NCBI GenBank assembly: GCA_019693395.1
Contig: JAAMXP010001624.1
Location: 8,979-46,808, forward strand
Source of the DNA: Ettlia oleoabundans
Lineage: Eukaryota > Chlorophyta > Chlorophyceae > Chlamydomonadales
Length of the DNA: 37,830 nt
Direction of reading: 5' to 3'
In this document: positions 12,215-23,900 of the stretch, piece after piece
How the letters are laid out: every line of letters begins with the position of its first letter
Numbering within the stretch: the first letter of the stretch is position 1
The notes under the pieces: model-generated
What the model was told of the DNA's origin: nothing
The model's database searches: none
What the model saw: only the letters and a program-made list of their open reading frames with translations
Position numbers and translations under genes: made by a program

Positions 12215-12249
12215 CCCTAAATACATCTTGCCTCCCTAAATACATCTTG
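12215..12249. repeat. 19-base tandem duplication
   Basis: ccctaaatacatcttg occurs twice with period 19 in the 3' UTR of the acetyl-CoA synthetase gene. Exact copies suggest a recent slippage event. Confidence 0.8.
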
Positions 12250-12488
12250 AACGAATCACTCTTCTAGCCCTTGCCCTGTTCCAAATAACAACAGATGATC
12301 CGCTTCCCCTTTCATGCCTTGCTGTGCTACCCTGTTGTCTGTTAGTTCCCATACTTGGCTCCTGTTGCTGTATCCAGCGAGGAAATTTTCAATGCCCATG
12401 CCCAGTGTGTCGTGTGTCACTGTGATTGTCAGGGCAGACATGTTGTTTGTGTACACGTTGTTTAGCTGCATACACAATCACTACCAGT

Positions 12489-12493
12489 TGTAA
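12489..12493 (+). terminator. TGTAA polyadenylation signal, acetyl-CoA synthetase
   Basis: First TGTAA on the plus strand after the ACS stop, 560 bases downstream. This implies a long 3' UTR if it is the signal used. Confidence 0.5.
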
Positions 12494-12527
12494 AGCTTGC
12501 TGCAATGCCACACCAGCCACATGTTGG

Positions 12528-12532
12528 TTACA
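12528..12532 (-). terminator. TGTAA polyadenylation signal, canopy-like gene
   Basis: TTACA on the plus strand reads TGTAA on the minus strand. It is the first such signal below the canopy-like gene and faces the ACS signal at 12489, so the two transcripts probably end within tens of bases of each other. Confidence 0.5.
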
Positions 12533-12727
12533 TTTATAGTTGCTGGAGGAAACAATCAGTTCACTAGACAGGTACAACTTCAGGCAGGTATCTTCACAAG
12601 TGCACAATGTAGTTGCGCAACCAGGTTGACTTAAAGTTCTTGCGACGTCTCCTCCTGCATACAACGCACATGTGCATGGGGGCACAGCCTCACTCGTTTG
12701 CTCCTCCCAAGCACCAGGAATGAGCCA

Positions 12728-12728
<1 letters not shown>

Positions 12729-12760
<32 letters not shown>
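12729..12760. repeat. CTG/CAG trinucleotide microsatellite
   Basis: An uninterrupted run of about ten CTG units, read as CAG on the minus strand, lies in the 3' region of the canopy-like gene. It could be UTR or part of an unresolved last intron or exon. Confidence 0.85.
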
Positions 12761-12762
<2 letters not shown>

Positions 12763-12877
12763 CCTCCCAACTTACCCTTCCCCATGCAGACAGCCCGAAC
12801 GCCTGAAAGCCAGAGGCAGCGCGTCTGCTAGGGGCGTATGCCCCAACAGGCTGACAGTGCTCCTGCTGCTGCTGCTC

Positions 12878-14598
12878 TCAGGAGGCCAAAGAGGGGCTGT
12901 TGTGCGGCCTTAGCTGAGCACCACTCACCGCCAAGCTGCCAAGCATCTCGTCAATGTTCTCGTCCCCCTCTTGCCGCGGGTCAAATGGTGGGCCAGGAGG
13001 GCGATCCTGCAGATCAAAGCAAAAGCACAGCCAATACAGAAACTTGCAGCATTGCACGACACATGGTTTTGCAAGCGCAGGCCACAGTGGGCTTACATAG
13101 GTCACGAATCAAGATGGATCCATGCTCAACGCTTGATGCCACCCCGGCAGAACCCACCTTTGGAAGCGGCGGGGGCTCTTTTTGGCACGCTGATGACTCA
13201 TCCCAGCACAGCCACCGTGTAAACTGGGGACGGTTCATCCTGCCCTGCAGGAAACAGAAAGCGGGCCAGAGAAGCGAGCTGACCCAAGTCAAACTGGCCT
13301 AAGGTCCAGCCACCCTTTCAGCAAGCGCCCAGCGTAACTTACGCATTTTTAATGGATTTCTGCTTGCTCGCAGCAAGACATGCAGGCCAAATATGTCCCC
13401 ACTCTGCCTTGGCCCGCCCGAAAGGCAGCCAAACTGTGCCCAACGCTGTCTTTGCCCTAGACTGTAAGACAATAGAATGGGGTTTTGCCTACCGTGTACA
13501 AAATCTCTCCAACGTCTGTGTCATGTTCGCCCATGATGCGCTCAGCCGCCAGCTGCACTGTTTTGCACTCAGAGCCGCAGTTACCAACCTGTGGGCTAGG
13601 GCACAGCGACAGTGCCACACATTCAGCAACAGCAAAGATTGGGAAAATCGACAGAGGGTGATCCACCCACCTGTGCTTGAACGGGAAGAGAGGACGGTGC
13701 CGGCAGCCCAGACAGGCTTTCTCGGCATGCACTTGTTCCCAAGGAGACCAAAGAGAGCTTGCAGCTGCATCACCACCCCAAACGGCCCCGATATGTCCTG
13801 GCAGCCCTTAATTACCTGACCCATTTCTTTCACTTTCAGCCTGTCCCCATCTTCCACCAGGTCCAGCCTAGCGATCCATTCACCCTCAGGCTGCCAGGCT
13901 GCAGGCATAACAAAAGAAACAGCACCCAATAAGCACCAAACTCCCAGAAAGCATCCTGTGCCACCTTGCACTGGGTCGCGGCGGCAGTGATAGTACGATC
14001 TCTCCAGCCTGCCTGTTGTAATCTTCTCTATCCGTTCGATAACCTTGTTTTCATCTATCTGCAGTGTGAGCAGCGGGTCACAGTGTTGAAAATGAACAGC
14101 AGTAAATGAAGCCAGGTCATACAAGCACCTGTGCCTGAATACAGAGCAGCAGCACAGCCAGCCCGGATATCATGGCACCTGCTGTGCAAGAAGCGCCATA
14201 ACCCACCGGGTTGGCAGCGGTGGAGGACTGGATCATTTCCTTCACTTGACTCCAGGCATTCTTGGCCAGAAGTTGGCACACCTGCAGCCCAGCGGCCACC
14301 CGCTTGTGCAGCTCATAGCGGACAGCAATAGCCAAGCACGGGCTAAGGGGCTTGCCAGGGTGGTCAAAGTGGAGGCCAGCAAGCAATGCGCTACTGGTTG
14401 CTGCTGAGGTGGCTTCCCTCTGAGCAGCACAGGCGGTACCTGACATTCTATGAAAGGGACGTCCTGTGGGCGCACAGGCCCGTCAGGGCCATCTAGGGCT
14501 TGACCAGCGGGACTGGCGGGGGCGCAACCAGCAAGGTGAAGCAACGCTGCCGTTGCCACTAGGAGCAACAGAAGCGGCTTCGGCCACGTTCCGTGCAT
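12878..14598 (-). CDS. ER-luminal saposin-like protein, canopy/MSAP family
   Basis: Resembles plant proteins annotated as TLR4 regulator and MIR-interacting MSAP, related to animal canopy (CNPY) ER co-chaperones. Seven exons on the minus strand: 14598-14440, 14281-14207, 14058-14013, 13898-13816, 13588-13493, 13244-13158 and 13006 onward. Residues 1-26 are a signal peptide (LLLLLVATAALLHLAG core). Six Cys at about 52, 55, 125, 129, 166 and 173 match a three-disulphide saposin-like fold: FIECQVCQLLAKNAW, VGNCGSECKTVQLA and LCWDESSACQ, followed by PPPLPKDRPPGPPFDP. GEWIARLDLVEDGDRL aligns with the plant WILRIDIVEKGD region. Exon 3 appears to end at a GC donor (14012); only then does spacing match the plant protein. 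The C-terminus is uncertain: reading through gives a stop at 12878 (224 aa), but GTGAGT at 12928 may splice to a further exon. An ATG at 14655 is in frame, but 14598 places the signal peptide at the N-terminus. Confidence 0.85.
13899..14012 (-). other. Probable GC-AG intron, canopy-like gene intron 3
   Basis: Donor ACAACAG|GCAGGC, acceptor GCCTGCAG. With this junction the distance between VIERIEK and GEWIARLDL equals that remembered for the plant homologue (18 residues V to W). The only phase-compatible GT donor would insert about 18 unconserved residues. Confidence 0.6.
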
Positions 14599-14963
14599 CC
14601 CGAACGTTCGATCGATATTTAGTGCAGCACACAGAGGTGGATATGGCGAGGGCAAGTGCTTGACAAGGCCGAAGAGAGACGTCCCGGCACGCGGGTCTTA
14701 GTCCACAATTGCTAGCCTGTTTGCTGCTAATGCAATGCATGCGGTTGCACAATGGTTCGGTACTCCACGGGCACGGGTGGCGCTCAGTGTGATGCAATAG
14801 CACCGCAGGCCCAGCACGCAGGAATTCGTCTGCTCTAAGACGCGCCTCAGACTGTTCATACAAGTTCTCGTATGCTAGTAGTCCTGGTGCACCACTGCTG
14901 AGTCCCAGTGTCAGGCTCGGCACGGCACCAAATATGCAACACCTGAACCCCTCTCCTTAGCTG
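14599..14963. promoter_or_regulatory. Divergent promoter region, canopy-like gene and ATRX-like gene
   Basis: 365 bases between two start codons pointing away from each other. A CCTTAG immediately before the ATRX-like ATG could be an acceptor for a 5' UTR intron. No other named element was recognised. Confidence 0.5.
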
Positions 14964-17900
14964 ATGGAAACGATGGCAAGCGACCCGACAGTCTTTTCTA
15001 TCCTTCAGGCAATTCAGGCGCAGCTCGTTGGCTTAGACGCAGGACTAAAAAGCGCTGTCACGCGCCTTGATAGCTTGGCTGCGCTCCTGAACGGGGTCTT
15101 GGAGGCCAATGGCTTGGCCGGCAAGCGGTCAGACAACAACCGGGATCCCACAGCCTCCCCACAGGCACCCACAGGTCGGGATGGTCAAGTGGCGCAGGCG
15201 GGGGCCGACGCAGGCAAGTCCTCTCCTGCTCGCGAAGCCCAACAGCAGCAAGAAGAACCTGCTGCTGCTGGCGACTGGTCAGCTCCAGATGCCGACAACA
15301 TGGTGGTAGATGGGGGCGATGACGGCTCAGGTGCAGCAGCTGAGGCAACCTTTGGTGCCGAGGTGGACGGTAGCGGATTGCAACGCGGGGTCGCTACCTT
15401 GGACGCCCCAGATCCAACAGCTGATGCAGCAGCAGAGGCAGCTCCAGCACCTACACCGCGGCGGGGGCGCCGTGTACGCCCAGAGCCTATTCGCGGCGCC
15501 ACAGATTCGTCCCAGGCACCGGAGCAGCAGCAGCGAGGGGCCGAAGAGCAGCCGCCAGTGACAGGGCGGACAGAGGTGGGGCTGGAGGATGATGAAGTGC
15601 TCTTTGACTCTGTTTGGAAGCCTGGCGTCATAGGCTTTCCACTCAGGGAGCATGAGAACTTCATCGTTTGCGCGCTTCCTATCCGTCCAAAAGGTGGGTG
15701 CTGGGTTCTTGGTGTGTGTCTGGGTGCTTATCCCGCTCTTACGCCATTCATGATGGCTGCATACTCAAATGTGGCACTCTGGATGTCAGCTTGCGGTTCA
15801 TCATGCAGTTCTCCATTTCAGCTGAGGTTAACAGCTTCTCTTCCCTGCTATTGGTGGTGCTGCAGGTCGCTATGGTCGCAGCTTGCCCGCCATCCTATGG
15901 CACCGAGCAGGAGTAGAGCCACCGCCGCTTGCACAAGCAGCAGGACAACCCCAGGAGCAGCAGCAGCATCATCATCATGGCCAGCCCGCTGCAGCGGCAG
16001 CACGGAGGCCAGCAGACTGGCCACGTGCAATGCGCATCAACAGCTTAGATATTTGTCTTCCAGACAAGCCGGGTGCCACAGTCCCGGATCATCCCATCAC
16101 GTGAGTCATGACAGCTCTCTGCCGTGGCTATGTTGGGGCAGGTCTCTGCATCAGCTGCTGTGCCATGCCGTCCTGCATTCCTGCACCCACCTTCCTGCCC
16201 AACAATGGCAGCTGCATGCTTGATGTGAGTACTTACTCCCATGCTGACTGACTGCAGGTTGGCTGCCATGCGGCACGACAGGGCCTGGGTACTCGGAAGG
16301 GTTCGCGATATGCGCCGCTTGTTGCTGCAGTTTCCCGCACTGCTTGCTGAGACGCGGGAAACAGCGGCTGCTGACGGCAGTGACGAAGGCGAGGAGACAG
16401 AGAGTGATGATGAGGCTGTCCTTGCTGGTTTTGGCATGCGGCAGGTGGGTGGCACCATCACGCCAGCATAATGCAACAGCGCTGTGCATACAGCTGATCT
16501 GTGTTGTGCAACAACCTGCTCAACTCAAGGCTGTAACCAGCTTGAACCAGTGGCATGCAGGATCAGAGCCCCTGCGCTTGTGCCCGCCTTAACTAAGCCT
16601 GGCTGCTTTCTCAACAATTGATTTGTGCGCTTGTAATGCGTGCTTTTGTCACGTATGCCTGCAGGGTGTGGAGTTTGACGAGGAGGGTGAGGAGGACCCG
16701 GAGCTGCAGCATGTGCTGCCACCCTGGGACCCTACTGAGCTGGAGGAGGAGGTCTCCTTTGAGGGTAGCCAAGGGGAGGAGGAGCGGCAAGGCAATCTGG
16801 ATGTTGCAGAAGAGGCAAGTGGCTGTAAGGATACGAGGTGCTGCAAGCAAAATGCGTCAACACACGGACAGCCCTCCTTGTTTCACTACTTCTAGGCAGG
16901 GGGTCGAATTCGAGAGTAGTATTACAAGTTTCAGCATCACATCCAGCGAACAGGTTATGGTGCCCTCGCTGCAGGTAGACAGCGGCGAGCAGTCGGAGAA
17001 GCAGGATGCGCACCGCGAGCAGATTGAGGTAGGTCTATGTAGTTTCTTAAGAGCTTCTTGCCGTCTCACTCGCTTTTTCACTTGGACAATACATTTGGCC
17101 TCCCATGAGGAACATTTTAAAGCATGCTATGCCTCGCGTCTCTGCTGACGTCGCTTGGATTTAGCTCGCGGTGCCGCTATTCTGCAGGAGGAGGTTGCGC
17201 TCATAAATGCACTCAGGCAGGAGCTGCTGGAGCAGCTGGTGGCTGCGCTGCGCCTTGGAGACGTTGCTGCAGGTTAGTGGCCAATGGTCCTGCCTGGCTA
17301 GCGTCATACCGCTGGCCATAAAGCTGGCCCACAATCTGCACGCAAACGCCCCAACAATCCTGGACCATTCCTTAGCTTTATTGTGCTGCACTCTCCTTTG
17401 CTACAGAGGAGGAGGCAGAGGCGGCGCTGCAGGGGCAGATAGTGCGATCGCTGCCACTTCTAGACCCCCAGGTGGATGCCAGGCAGCAGTGGCGCAGCGC
17501 TCCCAAGGCCGTGGCTGCCTTGGAAGGCCTGGTGCTGGCGCTAAAAGAACAGGTGTGGCCGATCTTTTATAAAGTATCGTCTGCTTATGAATCAGCCTCT
17601 TGACTTTCACTATATCGCGCCGGAAGCTTGCGCCATAAGTGTATTGCATGTGTATGAACGCTGTGCAGGAGAGGCGCTGGCGGGCCAAGGAGCTGCCTAA
17701 ACTGGAACAAAATGCACAAAGCATTTGGCTGGAGGTTGGTTGGAGTGATGCCCATAGCTTGTGCTTGCTGTCTGCTTTCCGCATCACTTCGACTGCATAT
17801 CAGGTTCCCATCTTGTGTCGGGTGGGTCAGAAGCTGTTGCAAGTAGCATTTGTCACTGTTGCACAGCTGAACATTACTTGTCTGTGTTTGCAGGGTCAAG

Positions 17901-20900
17901 GGCCTGATGGAGCTCGGCAGGAGTGGCAAGAAAATGCTGCCCACTTCCAGGCAAGTCCCTTCAAGCCACACTCCAACACATGCCTGGCATCTGATGCCTC
18001 GCCAGCTATGAAAACTAGCCCAAGCCTGCCCCCGACAACATCATGTGGTGCTGCCTCTGGCCTTTTCTTTCTATTGAATGCAGGGGCGCCTCCTCAAACA
18101 GCTGCTGGAGCTGCTAAAAACTTATCTTGAGGTGAAAAGCCTGTGGTAAATAGGGTTCGCCTTGCTGGTGTTACACCAGTGTAGCTTGTTTGCTTGCATA
18201 ACAAGAAGCAGTGGTGCCACTGGTCCAGCCTGCACCAGTTAGTGATCGCTGGCTGTTCCCCTCGTTAGTGTCGACAAGCACTGATTGTTTGCAAGTCCTA
18301 CAAGTTGACCCGAGAAGCACTTTCCACTTATATCTGCAGGCACGGAGTGTATCAGCACGCGCAGTATGCAAGGCGGCAGCCAACTGTGAGCTTACACACT
18401 CAGATTTGCTGGAACGCCTGGAGAAGCTGCGCATAGCAGCGCTGCTAAGGCAGCCACCACCGCCCGCCCAGCATGCTGCAGCAGCTACCACTAGGCGCCG
18501 TGAGATGCACCTGCGGGATTCCGGGGGTGAAACGGCACCAGCAGCCGGGGTTGGAGGGGCAGCAGCAGCAGCCAGTGGCGAGGAGGGCCCAGCCAGCAGA
18601 GGGGATGGCCGGCACGATGAGCATAAAGGGGACAGCTGGCTTGTGGAGGATGTTAGTATGGACAATGGCAAGCCCAGCGCAGCATCAGATATGGATGAGG
18701 ATCCGGATGATGGTGCTGAGTATGCCAGTGCGTCAGAGGGCCTGCCAGCCAGCCGTGCCGAGCCGCACATTATGCAGGGCCATGAGCCGGAGCAGGACAA
18801 CATGGAGGAGCCGCGACGTGCCTGGAACGCAGCAGGCCTGAAGCCGGGAGAAACTAGAGTGCTGGTGGCGCCTGGGATCTTGGGCGGTCAGCAGCAGGAG
18901 CAGCAGCAGGAGCAGCGAGTGCAGGAGCAGCAGCAGCAGGAGCAGCGAGTGCAGGAGCAGCAGCAGCAGGAGCAGCAACTGCAGGAGCAACAGCATGAAC
19001 AGCAGCAGCAACAAACACATGCTTTGGGGCAGCAGCAGCCAGCTTCCACCGAGGCTGTTTTGCAAGCAACAGAGGTGCTCACCGGTGCGCAGGCAGGCGA
19101 GGAGGCCGGCCCCATGGATGATGCCACCAGCCCCAACACGGAACAGACGGAACAGGAAGCTGAGGAGCGCAGCAGCCCGGTTCGGTCTCTTCGGGCCGGG
19201 CCAGCTGCCATGCCGGTAGCAGGCGAGGTGATGGGAGGCGGGAACAGCGATACTGAGTCTGATCTGTCCCCAGCAAGGCCAGCTGCTGACTCGTTTCCAG
19301 CGGGAGGAGCTGTGGCAGTGGAGCCGGCTGACGAGTCGGGTGCCGCTATGTTGGATGGCAGCAATGATGAGCGGCAGGCCGTTGCAGAAGCAGCAGATCA
19401 GGACATGGCTGCAGGGAGTGACACAGAGGATGTGGAGTCGGAGGCGGGTGGGGAAGAGGGTGACAGTGATGCTGATGATGCCATGAGTGTGGGTGGGGGC
19501 AGTGAGCCAGAGGCCGATGTTGGCGATGTCATCGATCAAGATGCCGGCCAAGCGAACAACAATAACCTGGTGAGGACTGGGGCTGTGGCTGCTGTATGAT
19601 GATACAAGTCGCACTTCTGTGGGTGATTGGACTCTATACTGCGGCAGAGTTGATCAAAGCATCTGTTCTTCATCCCCGCTAGCGTGCTGGTGTTGCTTCC
19701 CTGTAACCTTTCCATGCAACATGACCTGAGGATGCTGTTTGGTTTGTACACCCAAATGTGTCGCTGCAGCCGGGCCACCTTACTGACCTGGAAGAGTTGG
19801 CGCCTGTGGAGGTTCTGCGCTTAAGTGAAGAGCATGGGCTGCATTGGACAAAGGCCTGTGTCAAAGAGCGCATTAGGTGGGTGCATTAGCGGATGCATGT
19901 TCTTTACGAGCCCTGCCCTCTCGGGGTCGGGAAGGTGCAGAGCACGGGGAAATATTTGCTATATCCAGCTTCAGTTGCAGATTGCAGGCTCTTTAACTTA
20001 ACAAAGGTAACCATCGTTATGATCAATGTGTGTGCAGGCAGAATGCTGTCACTGCCAGGCTGCAGATGATGGGCGAGAGGGGGAAGGTGAGCAGCATTGG
20101 CCGCATATGTTGGGATGCGCGACCCCAGCTTGTCATGTGTTCTGCACTGATGCCAGCAGTCACATTGTTGCGCTGTGTTCGTCTTGTGTTTGCAGCTCGA
20201 GGATTTCCAATGCAATGATCTTGGACATCTGCGACCAGCAGTTCCCATCACACCGCCAGCAGAGCCACCTGCGCCAGGCAACACGGGCGTCCCTGCCCTG
20301 ACGTTCCGGTCTATTCAGGTCGGCGCATGCTACGACTTTGACCTCCTGCGCAACCAGGACAGCAGTAGGCAGCGCACTGCATACGTGCCTGCCATTGTGC
20401 TGCGCAAGCAGGCCCAGGCAGACGGCGACAGACGGTCGACAGGGAAGAAAGTGGAGGGGCGCACGGCTGGCTTGGCTGCTGTGCTGGAGCTCTTGGCGCA
20501 GGCAGCAGAGGCAGGTGGCTCTGGCTCCGGTGCAGCATTGGAGTCGTCAGAGGGTCGATCCATGCTGCTAACGCTGGGGTGGCCAGGTACGCGCTGGGCG
20601 GCTGTTTGCAACCTTCACGCAGCGACATCTCGCATGACGTTATGTTCGCACCTGTGTACAACAAGCATGGCTTGAAGTTGAGTACAAACATGTCCTACTG
20701 ATGCAAGCAGTGATAATACCGACCTGCCCTGTGTTGCTTCGCATGATTGCCAATGTCATGTGTTGACTTATTGTGCAGGTCGCAAGGAGTGGTTGCTGCC
20801 TCTGACCGAGCACCAGCTGACTGAGATGGATCCCCCGCTGCGCCACACCTGCCACTGGGATGCAGCGACTGGGCACTGGCAAATCGCCCAGGCCCCACAG

Positions 20901-23900
20901 CCCCATGAGTCTCTAGTGATGTGGCACGAGCTTGGATTGCAGGGTTAGTAAGAGTGTAATAGAATACAGCACAGCTGCTCTACCGTGGTGTGCCTGCGTT
21001 GCCACTCCTGTCTTCACTTTGTGTTGGCATAGCAGCTTGCACATCGTGGTTCTTTCTTATGAGGGCGTTGACCGCTTTTCTTCAGAAGGTACAGAATTCG
21101 GCGCCGATCCACTACTCAATCCACCACTGCCTGCAGGTTCTCACATTGCGAAACTGCTGGGCCTGTTAAGTCAGAACAGCTCCCACGACATGCGGATAGC
21201 CATGGCCGTGCGGCAATGGCTGTCGCATGTTGGCAAAGATGGCGAGACTTTGCTTGCGATGCAGCGTTGGTTCAAGCGGAACAAGCTTGCTCGACACCCC
21301 AGGCTTGACTGGACGCGCACATTGAGGGAGTTGCAGCTGATTGATCGGCAGGCTGACGTCAGTGCACGTGAGTGATAGGTTTCTTATGCAATCCGCACTG
21401 CTGATGCCGCATGATATTCAGGGCAAGCTGCATGTTAAGGTCATTCGCTGAGATGAATCTTGAAGTGTGCCTGTTTGCAGGGCTGGCTAAGCTGGATGGC
21501 GCCCATCAAGACTTTGGCATGCTCATGGGACGAGCAGGCACAGTGCACACGTGGAGCACAAAGGGTGATGGCAGCCAGGTACACACGAAGTACTGGCACA
21601 GCTGTTTCTTTTTCCGCTATTGTGGCAACTTGCTATTGGTGAAAGCAGGTGTTTGCTGTGAGCTTTAGGCCAGGCTGTTGAGCTTAGGCCAGGCTGCTTG
21701 CCTTCTGACATATTGCTGCTGAGTGCAGGCCGCTGTGCTATTCTCGCCCAGCAAGCGTGGTCGTCAGCGGCGAGCGGCCCCTGGCGGCGCAGCATCTGCT
21801 GCAGCAGCGGCTGGCGGTGCCGCTTTGCGGCGTCTGCAGGAACGTGAACGGTTGCGCCAGCAACCAGGCAGCCAGGAGGCGCTGCAGCTGCAGGCACGTC
21901 GACTGGCAGAAGAGGCACTGATGAATGCCGCAGGCAGTTTGGCGGCAGTTGAGGAAGGTTTGAAGCCCGTGTCTATTTGGCCCGACAAGCCAGACAAGCT
22001 GCCGCAAGTCTACAACAAGATAGCCAAGGTAAGTTCCAGCTGATTAAAAGGCTTACCATAAGTACTGCTGCTTACATAGTCATTTGAGCTCCACATGTGC
22101 TGAACCGTGTGCTCCTTGCCAGCTGAGGTGCGCTGTCAGCTTTCTGTCTGCCACACCTCGGCATGCAGGCCTTGAAACAACACCAGCGAGAGGGCGTGCA
22201 GTTTGTCTGGGACGCTCTGGTTGTAGATTTTGACATAGAGTCTGACCTGGCGGGCGGCTGCCTGCTCGCCCACCACATGGGGCTCGGCAAGACGCTGCAG
22301 ACCATTGCGTTTCTCAGTGCCTTCAGTTTGGTGCAACCACAGTCGCGCTTCCTTGTGCTGGTTCCCAAGGTGGGTAGTTGAGACTGCCCATGTGCCAGGT
22401 AGTGCCCCATTTTCTAGCTTGCCCTGCGGACATGCCGGGCATGCCAGCCAGCTCCTGTCTGCCCTCGCAAACCCAAGCAGGTCGTGCACCTTGTTGGCTG
22501 CCTCTTGTCGACTCACTGGTTATATGCCAGCACCGCATCCCCTACCTCTTGCGCCACTTGACTAGCTTCTATTTACCTACTGGAACAATTTACAATGCTG
22601 CCTGCCATATCTGCAGGTGGTGCTTTTCAACTGGCAGGCGGAGTTTCGCAAATGGCTTCCCCACATCCCTGGCGGCGGCCCAGGGCTGAGCACCCGCAAG
22701 GCAAGATACTGTCCACGCTTGCGCTGCGCTGCACTGCTATGCACCGAAATAACATCAGCTCAGCTTAAACCGCGCCTCATGCTTCCTAATCTATTTTGCT
22801 TTCATTTATGCCAACAGTACAGGGTCATTTTTATATTCCGCCGATTGCTCTGCAGGTATTCGTGGTGTCCGACAACAAGGAAGAGGATAACATCGTGCGC
22901 AAGTGGCACAGCACGCCCAGCGCGGTGTTGATCTGCACCCACGACAAGTTCAAGGATCGAGGTGGGTTGGTAGGCATGGATTGGTGCCACCGAGAAGGCT
23001 TTGAGATTTTGATCCAGCCGCCTGTCCCTCCCATGAGTGGTGAACGACGTTGCTCAGCACATGCACGAGAACAGGTCAGTTTTACTGTGGCTTGTGCTTG
23101 ATTGCAGTGCTTGCGGTGAGGCGTGGTCCCAAGCAGCAGCCGGGCAGCAAATCTGATGCCTTGCCCGGCCAGGCATCGTCCACGGCGCTGGCAGCAGCCA
23201 CTGCTCAGCAAGGGAGTGCTCCCGGAATGCAGCAGCAGGCACAAAGCCAGCCTCGCCAGTGTCAGCAGCAAGGGAAGGCACCGGAGCTCCTGGCGCAGTC
23301 CAGCCTGCCCCAGAAGCTTAGCTTGGCAGAGATGCTGCGAGAGGGAGCTGACGTAGTGGTGGTGGATGAGGCGCACGTGGTCAAAAATGAAAAGGTAAGT
23401 GTGTTGTTGCTTTGAATCTTCCCTCAAAGCACATACAACAGTGTGCTTGCGTACCTTGACAAATCACAACCTGGCCTTTGAAATTGGCAGAATCCCATCG
23501 TACATAGATCCAGACATTCCTGCCATGCTGCAGAGCCAAATTAGGAGGGCACTGGAATCAGTTACAACCAAGCGGCGCCTCGCACTGACGGGCTACCCAT
23601 TGCAGAACAACCTTAGCGAGATGTGAGGCAGGGCTTGTCGGTTGCTGTACTCCTTGTTTTGCGGTGCTCCTGTCTTTTCACAATACTCTCCTGGTACGCT
23701 CATTGCAGGGTTTCAGCATCATGATCGGGGTATTATGTTGCAGTGAATGCGCGTGCTAATAGCTTAAATTGTGCCCCTTTTGCCCGGCCTCAACTTCAGC
23801 TGCCAACTTGAACTGCATATTCATCCCTTGTGTTTGCCTCCCTTGCTTGGGCAGGTATGCCATGATTTCCTGGTGCGCCCCTGATCTCATCACGAAAGCA

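Larger units (their letters stand above)
11930..12877. other. Convergent intergenic region with two 3' UTRs
   Basis: 948 bases between the stop codons of acetyl-CoA synthetase (plus) and the canopy-like gene (minus). It contains a plus-strand TGTAA at 12489, a minus-strand TGTAA at 12528-12532, a 19-base tandem duplication near 12215-12249 and a CTG run at 12729-12760. The final coding exon of the canopy-like gene could extend into its right end. No other gene is supported. Confidence 0.55.

Noticed and set aside
14964..19569. Separate acidic/Gln-rich gene upstream of the helicase gene
   Set aside because: Exon 11 joins exon 12 in phase 0 at a good GTGAGG donor, all later phases close, and no promoter-sized gap or TGTAA-ended transcript is evident. 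RNA-seq could still split it.
18733..19614. 293-codon minus-strand frame opposite ATRX-like exon 11
   Set aside because: Leu-rich antisense shadow of CAG/GAG repeats; no domain, and the plus strand is in phase with neighbouring exons.
22989..23110. Coding continuation of exon 21 through MDWCHREGFEIL
   Set aside because: GTGGGT donor at 22962 and TGCAG acceptor at 23107 keep the frame; the read-through ends at a stop.
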